64,000 nt of DNA. It comes from Trametopsis cervina (lineage: Eukaryota; Basidiomycota; Agaricomycetes; Polyporales; Irpicaceae). Position numbers and translations under genes: made by a program. Shown in pieces: positions 22,676 through 31,979 of this stretch. The stretch lies in the NCBI GenBank assembly GCA_022385755.1, contig MU278349.1:1364001-1428000 (forward strand), written 5' to 3'. Position 1 is the stretch's first letter. Each line of letters opens with the position of its first letter. The notes under the pieces were generated by a model. That model was not told the origin of the DNA, did no database searches, and was given only the letters and a program-made list of their open reading frames with translations.

Positions 22676-25600
22676 TCAGTACAGACGCTTAGAATAGTCC
22701 GAATAAGTTAGGATGCCATCTTGGAGGAAGGCGTCGGCGCTGTTCTCGCCTGCAGACAGCACGGATAGGTGCTCGGGAGCGCCAAATGCGCCTAGTAGGA
22801 GCCCAAAGTCTTTCACGGCTTGGACGAGGGATGGCACCTGAGACTGATGACATGGATCAGCTTCACGGTGCAACACAGAATGGATAGTGAGCACACTCAC
22901 TAGCAGCTCTGCATCCAAAAGCAACCCGAGCATGTTGTTCGACTTGCACACTTCGACCGCAGCATTCAGGCTCGACAGCCGGTAGTCGCGCGTGTCTTCT
23001 ACTGACAAAGCTGTGGCGCTAGGACGTCTGCGACAGCTTCGCCCGCACTGAGAAGCAAAGAACACAGGATCTACAAGTGCGCGCACACATGAGCACACGT
23101 TCGAACATCGTCCACCACACATGGCGGCCGCGCGGAGGTCTGTCACTCACAATTAGGCTGCTTCCAGTTCACAGCCGAACAAACGTCCGGCGAGAATGAC
23201 GTAAACACAACATTCCTCCGTCCGACGTGCCCTTCCAGCGTTGTAATATCGTAGATAGTCCGCAGAACGGCGTCAACGACGTCATTCAGGGGGACCTGGT
23301 TCCGTATGGAGAGCTGCTCGCGTATGGTTGTAGAGGGGTAGGCAATCTCGAGGCAGATTCCGAGGGTGGCAGGGAGAAGCTATTGAACACGCGTTTAGTG
23401 TACTGCTTCAGAAATCTGCTGTCAAAGCGAAATTGAAGACACTAACCTTCAACAGGTCCGATAGTGGGATCATTGATCCTGCTATAGCTTTGTGAAGTTC
23501 GTACAGAGAAGCCGAAGACGATAAGGAGCTTAAGCTCGTGTGCGACTTCCCAAGGCGTTGTGCCAGTGCTTGGAACTGTGACAGGGTGACATCGGCAACA
23601 CCAATGTCATATGCCTCTTCCGGAAGACGCCATTCGCAGTATGTCACGGGCTGAAGATCACGAGTGACCTGCACTGTGATATATATGAAGTTGCCGGAAA
23701 TAGATGAATGGGTAAGTGCATGGTTGCTGGTAGTAGTAGCTTGTGAGTATGTCGACGGGGAAGTCTGGGTCGAGCCGACGGCGCGCGGGGGTGGTATAAA
23801 GCGAGGTGACGAAGAGAGTCTAGTGGCTGGGGTCGAAGCGGGTGTTGAGATCGACTTCCAGTAGGTCTCCACTGCACCCCCAATTTGGAGGTTCACTCCA
23901 CTGAAAGGTGTGACTATGGCGACCTCGAAAGAAATCTGTGCGCAAAGTCAATGAGAGACGATGTGTATGATTCATGATACTGGAGCATACCTCGCCAATA
24001 ATATTTAGGTGGTGGTCTAGAATGGGCAATGAGAAGGCCTGATTGCCACGAATCGAAGCTAGTAGGGAGGGTAAAGAAGCAGCGCGTCCTATAAGCTTCG
24101 TGCCGAAGTTCGGATACAGTGAAAACTCGAGGGACAGCGCTTCCAATGATGGGACTTGGAAGGTATACACGACCTTGTCGTCTGTCAACGGTAGTGGCAC
24201 GCTAAACGGTGCAGCTGTGACGGCCGGCGAAGCTGTCACAACCAGCTTCAGACGGGGAGAGGTGTGTAGATAACCTTCTGTGCGCTCGAGACCACTCAAT
24301 GGAGGGCGCAAGCTCACAGCGTTTGACGAAGCAGCGTTTGCCTCGCCGAAGCGCGAGCATGGATGACCAATAGTGATCTGTACCAGGGCGTTCTTATCCA
24401 GATAGTTGTGGCCGTATACACGATAGGGCATCATCGGTGGAGGAAGGGCGAGTGAAGGGATAGCGTCCACGTCCGAGTCAGCACCAGTAGACCTGCCGGC
24501 GTCGGAGAAGGGGGATGCGTGTGCTGAGAGTGATTGTCCAGCGGTGGGCCGCAAACCAGCTGCCATTAAACGGGATACACACGTGTGATGCCCGTACCAT
24601 GCAGCATAGTGCACGGCAGAGTGACCAACCTCATCTGTACGATCTGCACGACTTCCAGCTTCGAGTAAAACACGCAGACAATCTTCGTGCCCGTAGCGTG
24701 CAGCGTGGAAAAGAGGCGTCCACTCGTTGTATTTGTCCGGCGTGTCCCAGCCTTCCTGTCTCACGAGCAGTTCGCATATTCGAGGATGTCCTTCTTGCGC
24801 AGCCAAGTGAATGGGGTATTCGCCATTTGTATTTGGTAGACTTGGAGCGCGGTGTTCGAGCAGTAAGACGACGACATCAAAATGGCCGGCACGAGCAGCG
24901 AGGGACAACGGCATCAAGTCACCATTGAGGACCGTGACCTGTGCAGAGACCCGGCCGATTTCGAGTAGTACCCTCACGGACTCCACAGACCCGCGCAGTG
25001 TGGCATAGATCAGCGGTGTGCAGTTATCCAGATCGACGAGGTTGGCACTCAGGCTCTCTTCGATCAAACGTTGGCAGACGGCTGAGTGACCGTTCATCGC
25101 AGCATAGTGGAGGGCAGAGCGACCGTAGGCATCCACCTTGTCTCTCTGGACGTGATTTTCCAGACAGAGGTTGACTAGCCGCAACGCGCCGACCCGGGCT
25201 GCCTCATGCAGGCACGTTCGTCCATTGATGTCGTCTATGAAGAGGTAGTTGAATGGCGATGAGGTGGAAGCGAGAATGAGATCCGCAAGATCTGCGGGGG
25301 CATCTATGACCGCTTTCCACAATACCCGAGTCGCGTGCAGCCGTGCTTCGGGGGTCTGGGCGAGGGACTCTGAGAGTCGCACAAGCTGTTGCAGGGCAGT
25401 TCGATCCTCGTCCGCGACCGCTCTCCTGATGCTGCTCTCGAGGTCGCTAAAGGGGCCCACTTGAACCGCACCATCATTACTCAGCTGACGTGAGAGGACA
25501 GGATCTTCCGGAGTAGCCGATTCATACTTCACCCCGACGTTGAGATCTGTAAGGTCCAGCAGACAAGCAGCGACAGTATCTGACAATTCGGAGATAAGCT

Positions 25601-26477
25601 ACAGGAAACAAGTAGGGTAAGCATTTGTGAGCGGTAAGATGTTATTGGCCGTGCTTACTTGACGGTTGAAGACAGGCTGTACGTCAACTTGACGCGCAAG
25701 ATACAACTCCTTCGTTGTGGACTTTGAACGTTTGTCCCACTTCTTCAAGATTTTGCGGAAGCCAGTGGCATTTATCTCGATGAATTGCTGCATAGCTGTG
25801 AGCGCCGGATTGCAAATAGAATAAAACACATATCTATTACCTGGAGTTTCCCCAAATCCCGTTCCAGTAAGTGAAATCCTTCTTCAACCGCATTCCATTC
25901 GACATGATTTTTAGTTGCGTAATCATCCAAGGAGTCTGGAAGGACACGGCTTGCAGCTGCCCTTCGTTTTGAGAGTAAGGTTTCCAGGCGCGTTTTGAGT
26001 TCGGCCTCTTTCTCGAGATAAAATGCGTTAATCTAGCAAAGGCGATTAGATACGGCCCACTATCAAGAGGAGAGATTATACCTTTTCTAGCTCGCGCTCG
26101 AGCTTGAAGAAGAAAGTTGCCTTGTATGCTTGAAATTCACGGCCTCTGTTGTCGTCATCTTGGCTGAAACCTGGGGGAAAGAAGGACAGCCCTGGTGGTT
26201 CGGCTCCAGATGACCCTGTCGTTCAACGCTCTCAAAACATTCTCGGTGACCCGTGGTATTTATTCTGACATACCAACCGCCAAAGCGGCCGCTTCGGAGA
26301 CAGGGCGATTCGACTCGAGCGACGAGATGATTTTCTTAAGGGATTTGTACTCCAAATAATATCGTGACCATCCTGGAACCTGGTCTGCTTGGATTTGCTT
26401 GCCAAACTGGGGAAAGATGTTGGTGTCATTAATTACGGCGATGGGGTGTTTCCCCGGGAGACGGTACCGACCTTCAT
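22676..26477 (-). CDS. PHO81: PHO81-like SPX/ankyrin/degenerate GDPD protein
   Basis: Phosphate-signalling regulator; in yeast Pho81 inhibits the Pho80-Pho85 cyclin-CDK when phosphate is scarce. Domain order from the start: SPX domain (FGKQIQADQVPGWSRYYLEY, YKSLKKII, later FFFKLERELEKINAFYLEKE and QFIEINATGFRKILKKWDKR); a linker; about seven ankyrin repeats (GRTCLHEAARVG, GRSALHYAAMNGH, GEYPIHLAAQEGH, WTPLFHAARYGH, GHSAVHYAAWYGH); a C2-like middle; and a C-terminal glycerophosphodiester phosphodiesterase-like fold ending in KRLY. That last domain retains VQVTRDLQPVTY and the SNNMLGLLLDAELL strand but lacks the HRG and E-x-D catalytic groups, which separates it from active GDE1. Start: ATGAAG at 26477, a six-base exon spliced to TTTGGCAAG, giving the canonical MKFGK. 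Roughly 1,100 residues. Confidence 0.85.
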
Positions 26478-26800
26478 TTCCGCAGACGGCTACGGGGTCT
26501 CGCAAGGAGATGTTGCTATGTCGGAAGGCGTATGTGCGCTGCCGTTGCGAAATGTGGGAGAGGGAGACGAGCGAGTTCGTTCATGGACTAGAGGAGGAGG
26601 GGCATGTTAAGGCTCGAACGGAACCGCTACAGGGCGTACTGTCCAGAAGCCGTTCACGTGCAGCGCGATTATCTACGGACGAATTACAGACAGATCGCCC
26701 AATCTGATCTCACGAACGTGCACACCCCGCGACCACTCGGAACCCATGCCGCGCGCATCCGCATCCGCATTGGCAAACACAACAATTATTATCGATCAAT
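26478..26800. promoter_or_regulatory. Promoter region of the PHO81-like gene
   Basis: About 320 bp between the PEX12 stop and the PHO81 start, both genes reading leftward. It contains a palindromic CACGTG at 26655-26660, 178 bp from the start codon, the core site of Pho4-type bHLH factors. No TATA box is obvious. Confidence 0.5.
26655..26660. promoter_or_regulatory. CACGTG E-box upstream of PHO81
   Basis: Perfect palindromic CACGTG. Pho4 of yeasts, including Cryptococcus, binds this core, and yeast PHO81 is itself a PHO-regulon gene. The same hexamer occurs at several other promoters in this window (1431, 14000, 33810, 34728, 37840, 49563), so the site alone is weak evidence. Confidence 0.4.
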
Positions 26801-28196
26801 TTAAACTAGAATTTTTCGCAGCTGCCAGACGCGCGCAGGCAGTAGCGTAACAGGACACCGGCCATGTTCGACAACATAGTCGTGCGCACATCGGTAGCAA
26901 AATACATAGCCAGTGGGGAACGCAGTCGCGTTCGTGATACCCGACCGACAGAGCCCGCACTCCCCATACTTTCCGACGTCCAGCTGCAGGCCCCGCGGGT
27001 GCGGCTTCAGCATGCGCGGGGGTGGGATCGCAGGGCCCAGGGGAGACACAGAAAGCTGCCGTGCAGGTGATGACGGTGAGTACCACCATTCCAGAAACCT
27101 GATGAAGAAGATGGCCGTAGGCAGCAATATTCTCAGGCTGTCCAATAACAGTCGCGGAGATGATATTATAAGTCTTCGCAACTTCGCGAGCAAACCTTGC
27201 GAAAGCTCTTGTAGCCGCTTGCTTTGTGACGGTCGTCTAGCAGCGAGCTGTAGCAGAACGCTGATTAATACGACAATATCTGGATACAATGTAGCGACGC
27301 ACCATGTCATCCATGCCCATACGTCGGATATCCACACCAATCCATCCCAGCCACGGCCGGTAGAAAGGACTCTTGTCGAACAGGTACGCCACATTGCATA
27401 CAAATAGCCAGAGTTCAAAGCTTGTGTTCAGCCACGGGTAAACTTTCTTGAACACTCTGCGCATCTTCGCTGCTGTGGTCTACAATAAGTTAGATACAAT
27501 ATACTCGCGCAATTGTGCGATAAACGTACCTCTTCACTCAGATTTCTCGCCTGTCTATGTTGTTCGTTCTCATCGAATAGATCATGGTCGAGCCCACCAC
27601 CCAAGGCTTCAAAGTAATCTTGAGCTTTCGCGCGAACATAAGGTAGTCCGACCTGGCTATGATATGAGCTCTATTCGAGACATACACACATGCATATATA
27701 CGTACCAAAAATATCAGAGACCTCCATATCTCTCGTCCACGCAGCTTCTCCTCGGCAGGTACACCTCCAACTGCAGCCTGGGCGCGTTCGGTCTCAAAGA
27801 CCGGTCGCCGGCGCCGCTTCAGGCCATAGAAGTTCTCTGCAAAAGAGGCACCTAGAACGAGATAGGCTTCAGACCAAGAGTACTAAAGTGCAGCAGCAGC
27901 ACTGACCGTGCTTGCGGAGATAGTATCTTTCCACGAAGAACATGAGCCCGGCATAGAACTCCTCATGTCGATTCACAACGCGTATCAAGTATCTCGGATA
28001 TCGTTGCGCAAAGACCTGATCAATTGCATAGTGTGAGTGTGCCCCGCCACCAAGCATTCATTGGTAATGCTCGCGTGCTTACCGACAACACATACTTCAA
28101 TGCAGGCTGCAGGAGGTCTCTGAGTTGTTCTTGTGCAACAAGTTCAAACAGTGAGGGCTTTAAAGGGTCCCCTCCAACGTCGCTGAAGAATTCCAT
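26801..28196 (-). CDS. PEX12: Peroxin 12, RING-family peroxisome import ubiquitin ligase subunit
   Basis: Peroxisomal membrane protein of the PEX2-PEX10-PEX12 ubiquitin-ligase complex that recycles the import receptor PEX5. The N-terminus fits the family well: MEFFSDVGGDPLKPSLFELV, then AQEQLRDLLQPALKYVLSV; after an intron come FAQRYPRYLIRVVNRHEEFY and FFVERYYLRKHG; then a SFAENFYGLKRRRR block typical of PEX12. Hydrophobic helices follow (SFELWLFVCNVAYLF, SLRILLPTAIFFIRFLEWWY). The C-terminal degenerate RING has C-GLC-RSG, GYVFCYRCAHDYV and GRCPVTLLPARV; it has too few zinc ligands for two full sites, as in other PEX12 proteins. I start at ATG 28196; an in-frame TTG lies three codons upstream. 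Stop is TAA at 26801-26803. Confidence 0.93.
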
Positions 28197-28915
28197 TGAG
28201 CACAAGTGCTTAGAAGTGACAATGCTGGGGATGAGTACATGGTTCTGTGGTGGCGGGAGTGCGACTAATCACAAGCCGAGTTGACTTAGACGCCACATTA
28301 CCCATCCTCCGGCTGTCACCGGGCCGATGCCCATCGCATGGAAGTCTGAAAGACCCAATGGCCAACCTCGAGCATAGAACAAAGAGTAAACTTGGGGGCC
28401 CTGTAGTGCGAAGCGTAGGAAGGGCCACTTCAAAGGACTAACAAGACACCCATTGGCCGAATGGCATCAATATTATAAATGTGTTTTCCAATTGTCCGTG
28501 ATGTACAATCACTGTGAAGGTTCGACCTCTGAATATGCTCCGAACATTCAACTATTCAGACTCGAATATTCCGACCTCCCTTGACTATGTGCCGGAATGA
28601 TGGGCAATCATTGGGAAGGTCCAGTCTCCGAGACTATTCAGACCTGAAGAAAGTGGTAGTCCCGGAAGCCGTGCGATACATTTGGCTCCGCTGATTGACA
28701 AGTCTGAATTCAGAGCCTCTTCGGGTCAGAATAACGAGGTGAACCTTCACAATGATTTCCGATCATTATCCTGAGTACCATTCAGCAACTGCAAGACTGG
28801 AAGTACTGCGTCTGTGTGAAGCGCTGTTCACTCAGTATGAGAAACAGATTATAATCCGAATTTACTTACGCGTGGATTTGGGTGCCAGGATACAGTTCTG
28901 GTTCGGCATAGCGTA
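28197..28915. other. Intergenic region between PEX12 and the SWSAP1-like gene
   Basis: About 720 bp. It contains the PEX12 promoter at the left and the repeat cluster in the middle. No gene is supportable; the only longer frame on + (28752-29090) overlaps the SWSAP1-like coding exons. Confidence 0.5.
28506..28758. repeat. Inverted and direct repeat cluster, possibly a MITE remnant
   Basis: Left arm 28506-28529 (CAATCACTGTGAAGGTTC...ACCTC) is matched, reversed, by 28735-28758 (CGAGGTGAACCTTCACAATGATT) with a one-base gap. A third related unit in direct orientation lies at 28605-28642 (CAATCATTGGGAAGGTCC, then ACTATTCAGAC, which also ends the first unit near 28551). The roughly 250 bp thus form a nested inverted/direct repeat of a size typical for a non-autonomous DNA transposon. 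No transposase is present and I cannot define a target-site duplication. Confidence 0.5.
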
Positions 28916-29968
28916 TCAGAACGCGAAACTGGTGCCAGATTCTGGGTCAACACGTCTCTTCCAGTGCCAGACAATATCCTCTTCTGCGTTCTGCGTTCCC
29001 GCACCTTGCACGCGAACAAGACGGAGAGTGCACGCTCGCTCATCGGCTCCTTGGTGGGCATCATCTGATAGACAAGGAGGTGTCAAATAAATCTTCGCCC
29101 TTATAGGGACCTGACATTCAATGCTTACCCTCTTCAACAGTTCCTATCCACTGGAAGTATCGCTGCACTAGGTGCGCGACAGATTCACGCCTTGGGCCTA
29201 CTCGCGTAGATTCTTTGTCGGTAGCTTCCTCTGCTACAGCTACAGGCAGTAGAATCGGGAGGCGTAGCTTGTCTAGTCCTGCGTCAAATACGGCCAACGA
29301 GGTGTTTTTCCCGCTATTCCGGGCGACATAATGATTATACTCATCTCGTTATTTCCACATAGCGAATGAACTCACGAGCGACCGGAGAGTGTGGCTACAG
29401 AGGAGAGTGCTTGTGTGATGATTGTCATGTATGAAGAGACTCTACGAGAATCACGCGTGAGTTATAGCGGTTGTATGCTTGAGCCTCATGCCCGTACGTT
29501 GCGTCGGACGTCTCAGAGAAGTACGAGGAGGGTTCGTAGATAATGATCAAAGATGGCGCCACTGAGAACGTAGTTTTGGGGTGCAGAAAGTCATTTCCTG
29601 TGGGCAGAGCTTCATGGAAAAACGAGAGCAGCAGAGCAAGATGAGATGGTGTAGGAGGATACCTTTGCACATATTTAGGCAAAATCGCGGGAGTCCGTTG
29701 GGATGGCTTACAATATTTCCACCCTCATGGCTGCTCCAGCAACCTTCCCAGTGCCTCCATGTTCATTCAACCATTCGTCTTTCAGCTGTTTTACCTCGTC
29801 CCTAAATCTCGTGCGAGACGGTGCCAATATGAGGACTTTCGCTGCATCGTACGCGCGCACATGTGAGAGGGCGAGGTAGATAGGAGCAGACTCGTGATAG
29901 TCTCCTTTCAACAGCAGACTTTGGTACTCAGGCAGTGTTGGCCCTGCTACTGGGAAGAGCGTGGCCAT
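28916..29968 (-). CDS. RecA-fold protein resembling SWSAP1, with degenerate Walker A
   Basis: Five exons (29968-29712, 29662-29498, 29441-29376, 29313-29129, 29064-28916) close exactly to 273 residues. Features in order: LPEYQSLLLKGDYHESAPIY, where the P-loop of SWSAP1 (GxxGxGKT) would lie but no GKT remains; a strand AAKVLILAPSR; VEILYPPTPSHLALLLSFFH, which resembles the YPPS-containing segment of SWSAP1; a hydrophobic Walker B-like strand APSLIIIYEPSSYF; LRLPILLPVAVAEEA; then HLVQRYFQWIG and a C-terminal strand pair (CTLRLVRV, EDIVWHWKR). SWSAP1 partners with SWS1 in a RAD51-regulating Shu complex in animals. Assignment rests on motif order recalled from the family, not on a search, and alternatives include another RecA-like paralogue. 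Diverges from MDM10 with 215 bp between the start codons. Confidence 0.55.
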
Positions 29969-30183
29969 CGCGGTCGTGGTCGCATGAGGAATCCATGAAG
30001 AGGATCGCGTAGACGCCTATAAAGCTTTTAGCATCGGTTCGGCAGCGTGACGCTAACTGAGCGGCAAGCGCAACTGTAACTTCGTTCGTAACTCTACTCT
30101 TCCAAGTGCATTTGGTTATTTGCTCCTTTCAACATTCGGCGCGGAGTGCACTTTGACGTGGCCAGCTTGCACGCTCTGCTGCG

Positions 30184-31735
30184 ATGCACCCAGTCGCGAC
30201 ATACGTGATTCAGAGGTACTTCCAGGCAACGCGGTGGAATGACGATGACTTCTACGGGAATATCACGCGTTCCTCAAGCGGTAAGTAAATGAGGTTGTCG
30301 TATCCTTCCTTCATTAACATGTGTTGTTTCGCTATATGCAGCGATCCTGGACTTTGATGTCCCTACGGGTCTCAAGTTCGCAATAGCGAAAGCCCCGAAC
30401 TCACTCTTCAAGACCTCTTATTCCATGACCGCGTTGCCGTCTCTGAACGGCTCAGTCGGATATATATTTACCTCATGCAACCTCGACATCAAGAGCTCTG
30501 GGAATGTGCTTATCAAGGACATGGTGGATAGATTCAAGGTGTGCGACCAGCCTCGACGTCCGGAAGGCAAGGAGCAGGAGTGGCTTGCAGGCGAACGGGT
30601 CGACTCGCGCGGTATGCTCACTATCTACGAGATGAGATTGGAAGGTTTACCGCTATGAAGTATAGATTACCTGATATATGGACGTATATATGTTCCTACT
30701 GGTAGGCTGGAGGCGCTGTATACGGCCAGGCTGAGCCCTACCTGGCAAGCTTCAATTGCTGCTATATCCGACCCTCGTTATAGCCTACAGTCTTTGCAGA
30801 AAGCACGTGGGGGGCCATCCCCCAGCAATATGCTTTTCAAGCTGCAGCATTCGACGGGGAAATGGTGCTCAGAATATACATGGAGTGCAGAGGACCAGAT
30901 GTGGGGTGTGCAGTGCATGCACAATTTCGGGAAGCTGGCTTCATCCAATGACACGGCGGGTGAGACCACCAAGGTCCGCTCAAGAACTAAAAGAGTGGAT
31001 GAAGAGGATGCCATGGAGGGTGGCCTCAAGGGACGGATATCCGCCGGTGCTGAATTTTATTTTAGTGCCAAGGAGAAAAGTGCCGGGGGTGAGTAGAAAA
31101 TGCTATAACACGATGGCGGGGTATTGAAGTACTTCCAATAGTGACCGGTGGACTTCGCTTCACCACGCTCCCCGACGCAACGCCTCCGTCAGCTCAGTTG
31201 GATTCATCTTCAGAAGACACCCTTCCTCTATCACAGCCCCCGACCACGATCACCGCCATTTATAATCCCATCGTGGGACACATATCGAGTGCATATGCTG
31301 CGCGCGTGTCACGTGACCTATCTCTATGCTCAAGATTTGATTTCAACGTCTATAGTTACGAGAGCGAATGGTCCATGGGTGCGGAATGGTGGACGAGGCG
31401 AAGACAGCCTAAAGCAACTCCGGTTATACCGGACCTCTCTTCCCCTTCTGTGCCGCTGGTAGTAGCGCCACTGGAGATTGACCTACCTCCGACAAATTTG
31501 ACGGACGAAGTGCAGGGAGTGGTGAAGGCGCGCGTTTCTACCACGGCGGTAAGTCTTATTCGTCTTGCCCGATGAAAATCCCTGACGCTCAACGACATCG
31601 AAGGATGTGTCTTTAATGTGGGAGGGTCGAATACGAAATATGCTCGTTAGTTTGGGCATCACATCCAACCTCTCCAGTCGTGCCGCCCCAATCAGAGCTG
31701 TAGGGCTGGAACTGTCATATTTCAGCTCAGAATAG
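30184..31735 (+). CDS. MDM10: MDM10, mitochondrial outer-membrane beta-barrel of the ERMES complex
   Basis: Five exons (30184-30280, 30342-30611, 30666-31088, 31142-31548, 31604-31735) close to 442 residues. Mdm10 is a 19-strand outer-membrane barrel that joins Mmm1, Mdm12 and Mdm34 in the ER-mitochondria encounter structure and also assists the SAM assembly machine. Diagnostic blocks: HPVATYVIQRYFQATRWNDD at the start, RSSSAILDFDVPTGL across intron 1, MTALPSLNGSVGYIFTS, YLIYGRIYVPTGRLEALYTA, RLSPTWQAS, and the terminal strands GRIRNMLVSLGITSNLSS and VGLELSYFSSE. The last motif is a beta-signal-like strand. Intron 2 (30612-30665) must be removed to restore the DYLIYGR block, otherwise a stop intervenes. 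The loop region around residues 250-330 is hydrophilic and acidic. Confidence 0.93.
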
Positions 31736-31979
31736 CACGACACACTGTTAAAAAATCCTGATACCATGCGACCGCAAGGTCTTCGTAATATACCAATTGA
31801 ACAATAGTTCTGGAGCAATACAAATAGTACAACGGGTTGAGTTGGGTATGCGTGTAACCATAGATGAAAGCAAGAGGGAAACCGAGGGGAGTCCGAATCA
31901 TAACACAAAAGCAAGCGAGGAGGGTACATTGTGGGAACATAACAGGTCGAGATGGAACAGTTGGATGTGGTATGATGAA

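Noticed and set aside
30612..30665. Apparent stop codon truncating MDM10 after residue 125 or so
   Set aside because: The TGA lies inside a normal 54-bp GT-AG intron; splicing restores the conserved DYLIYGR block.
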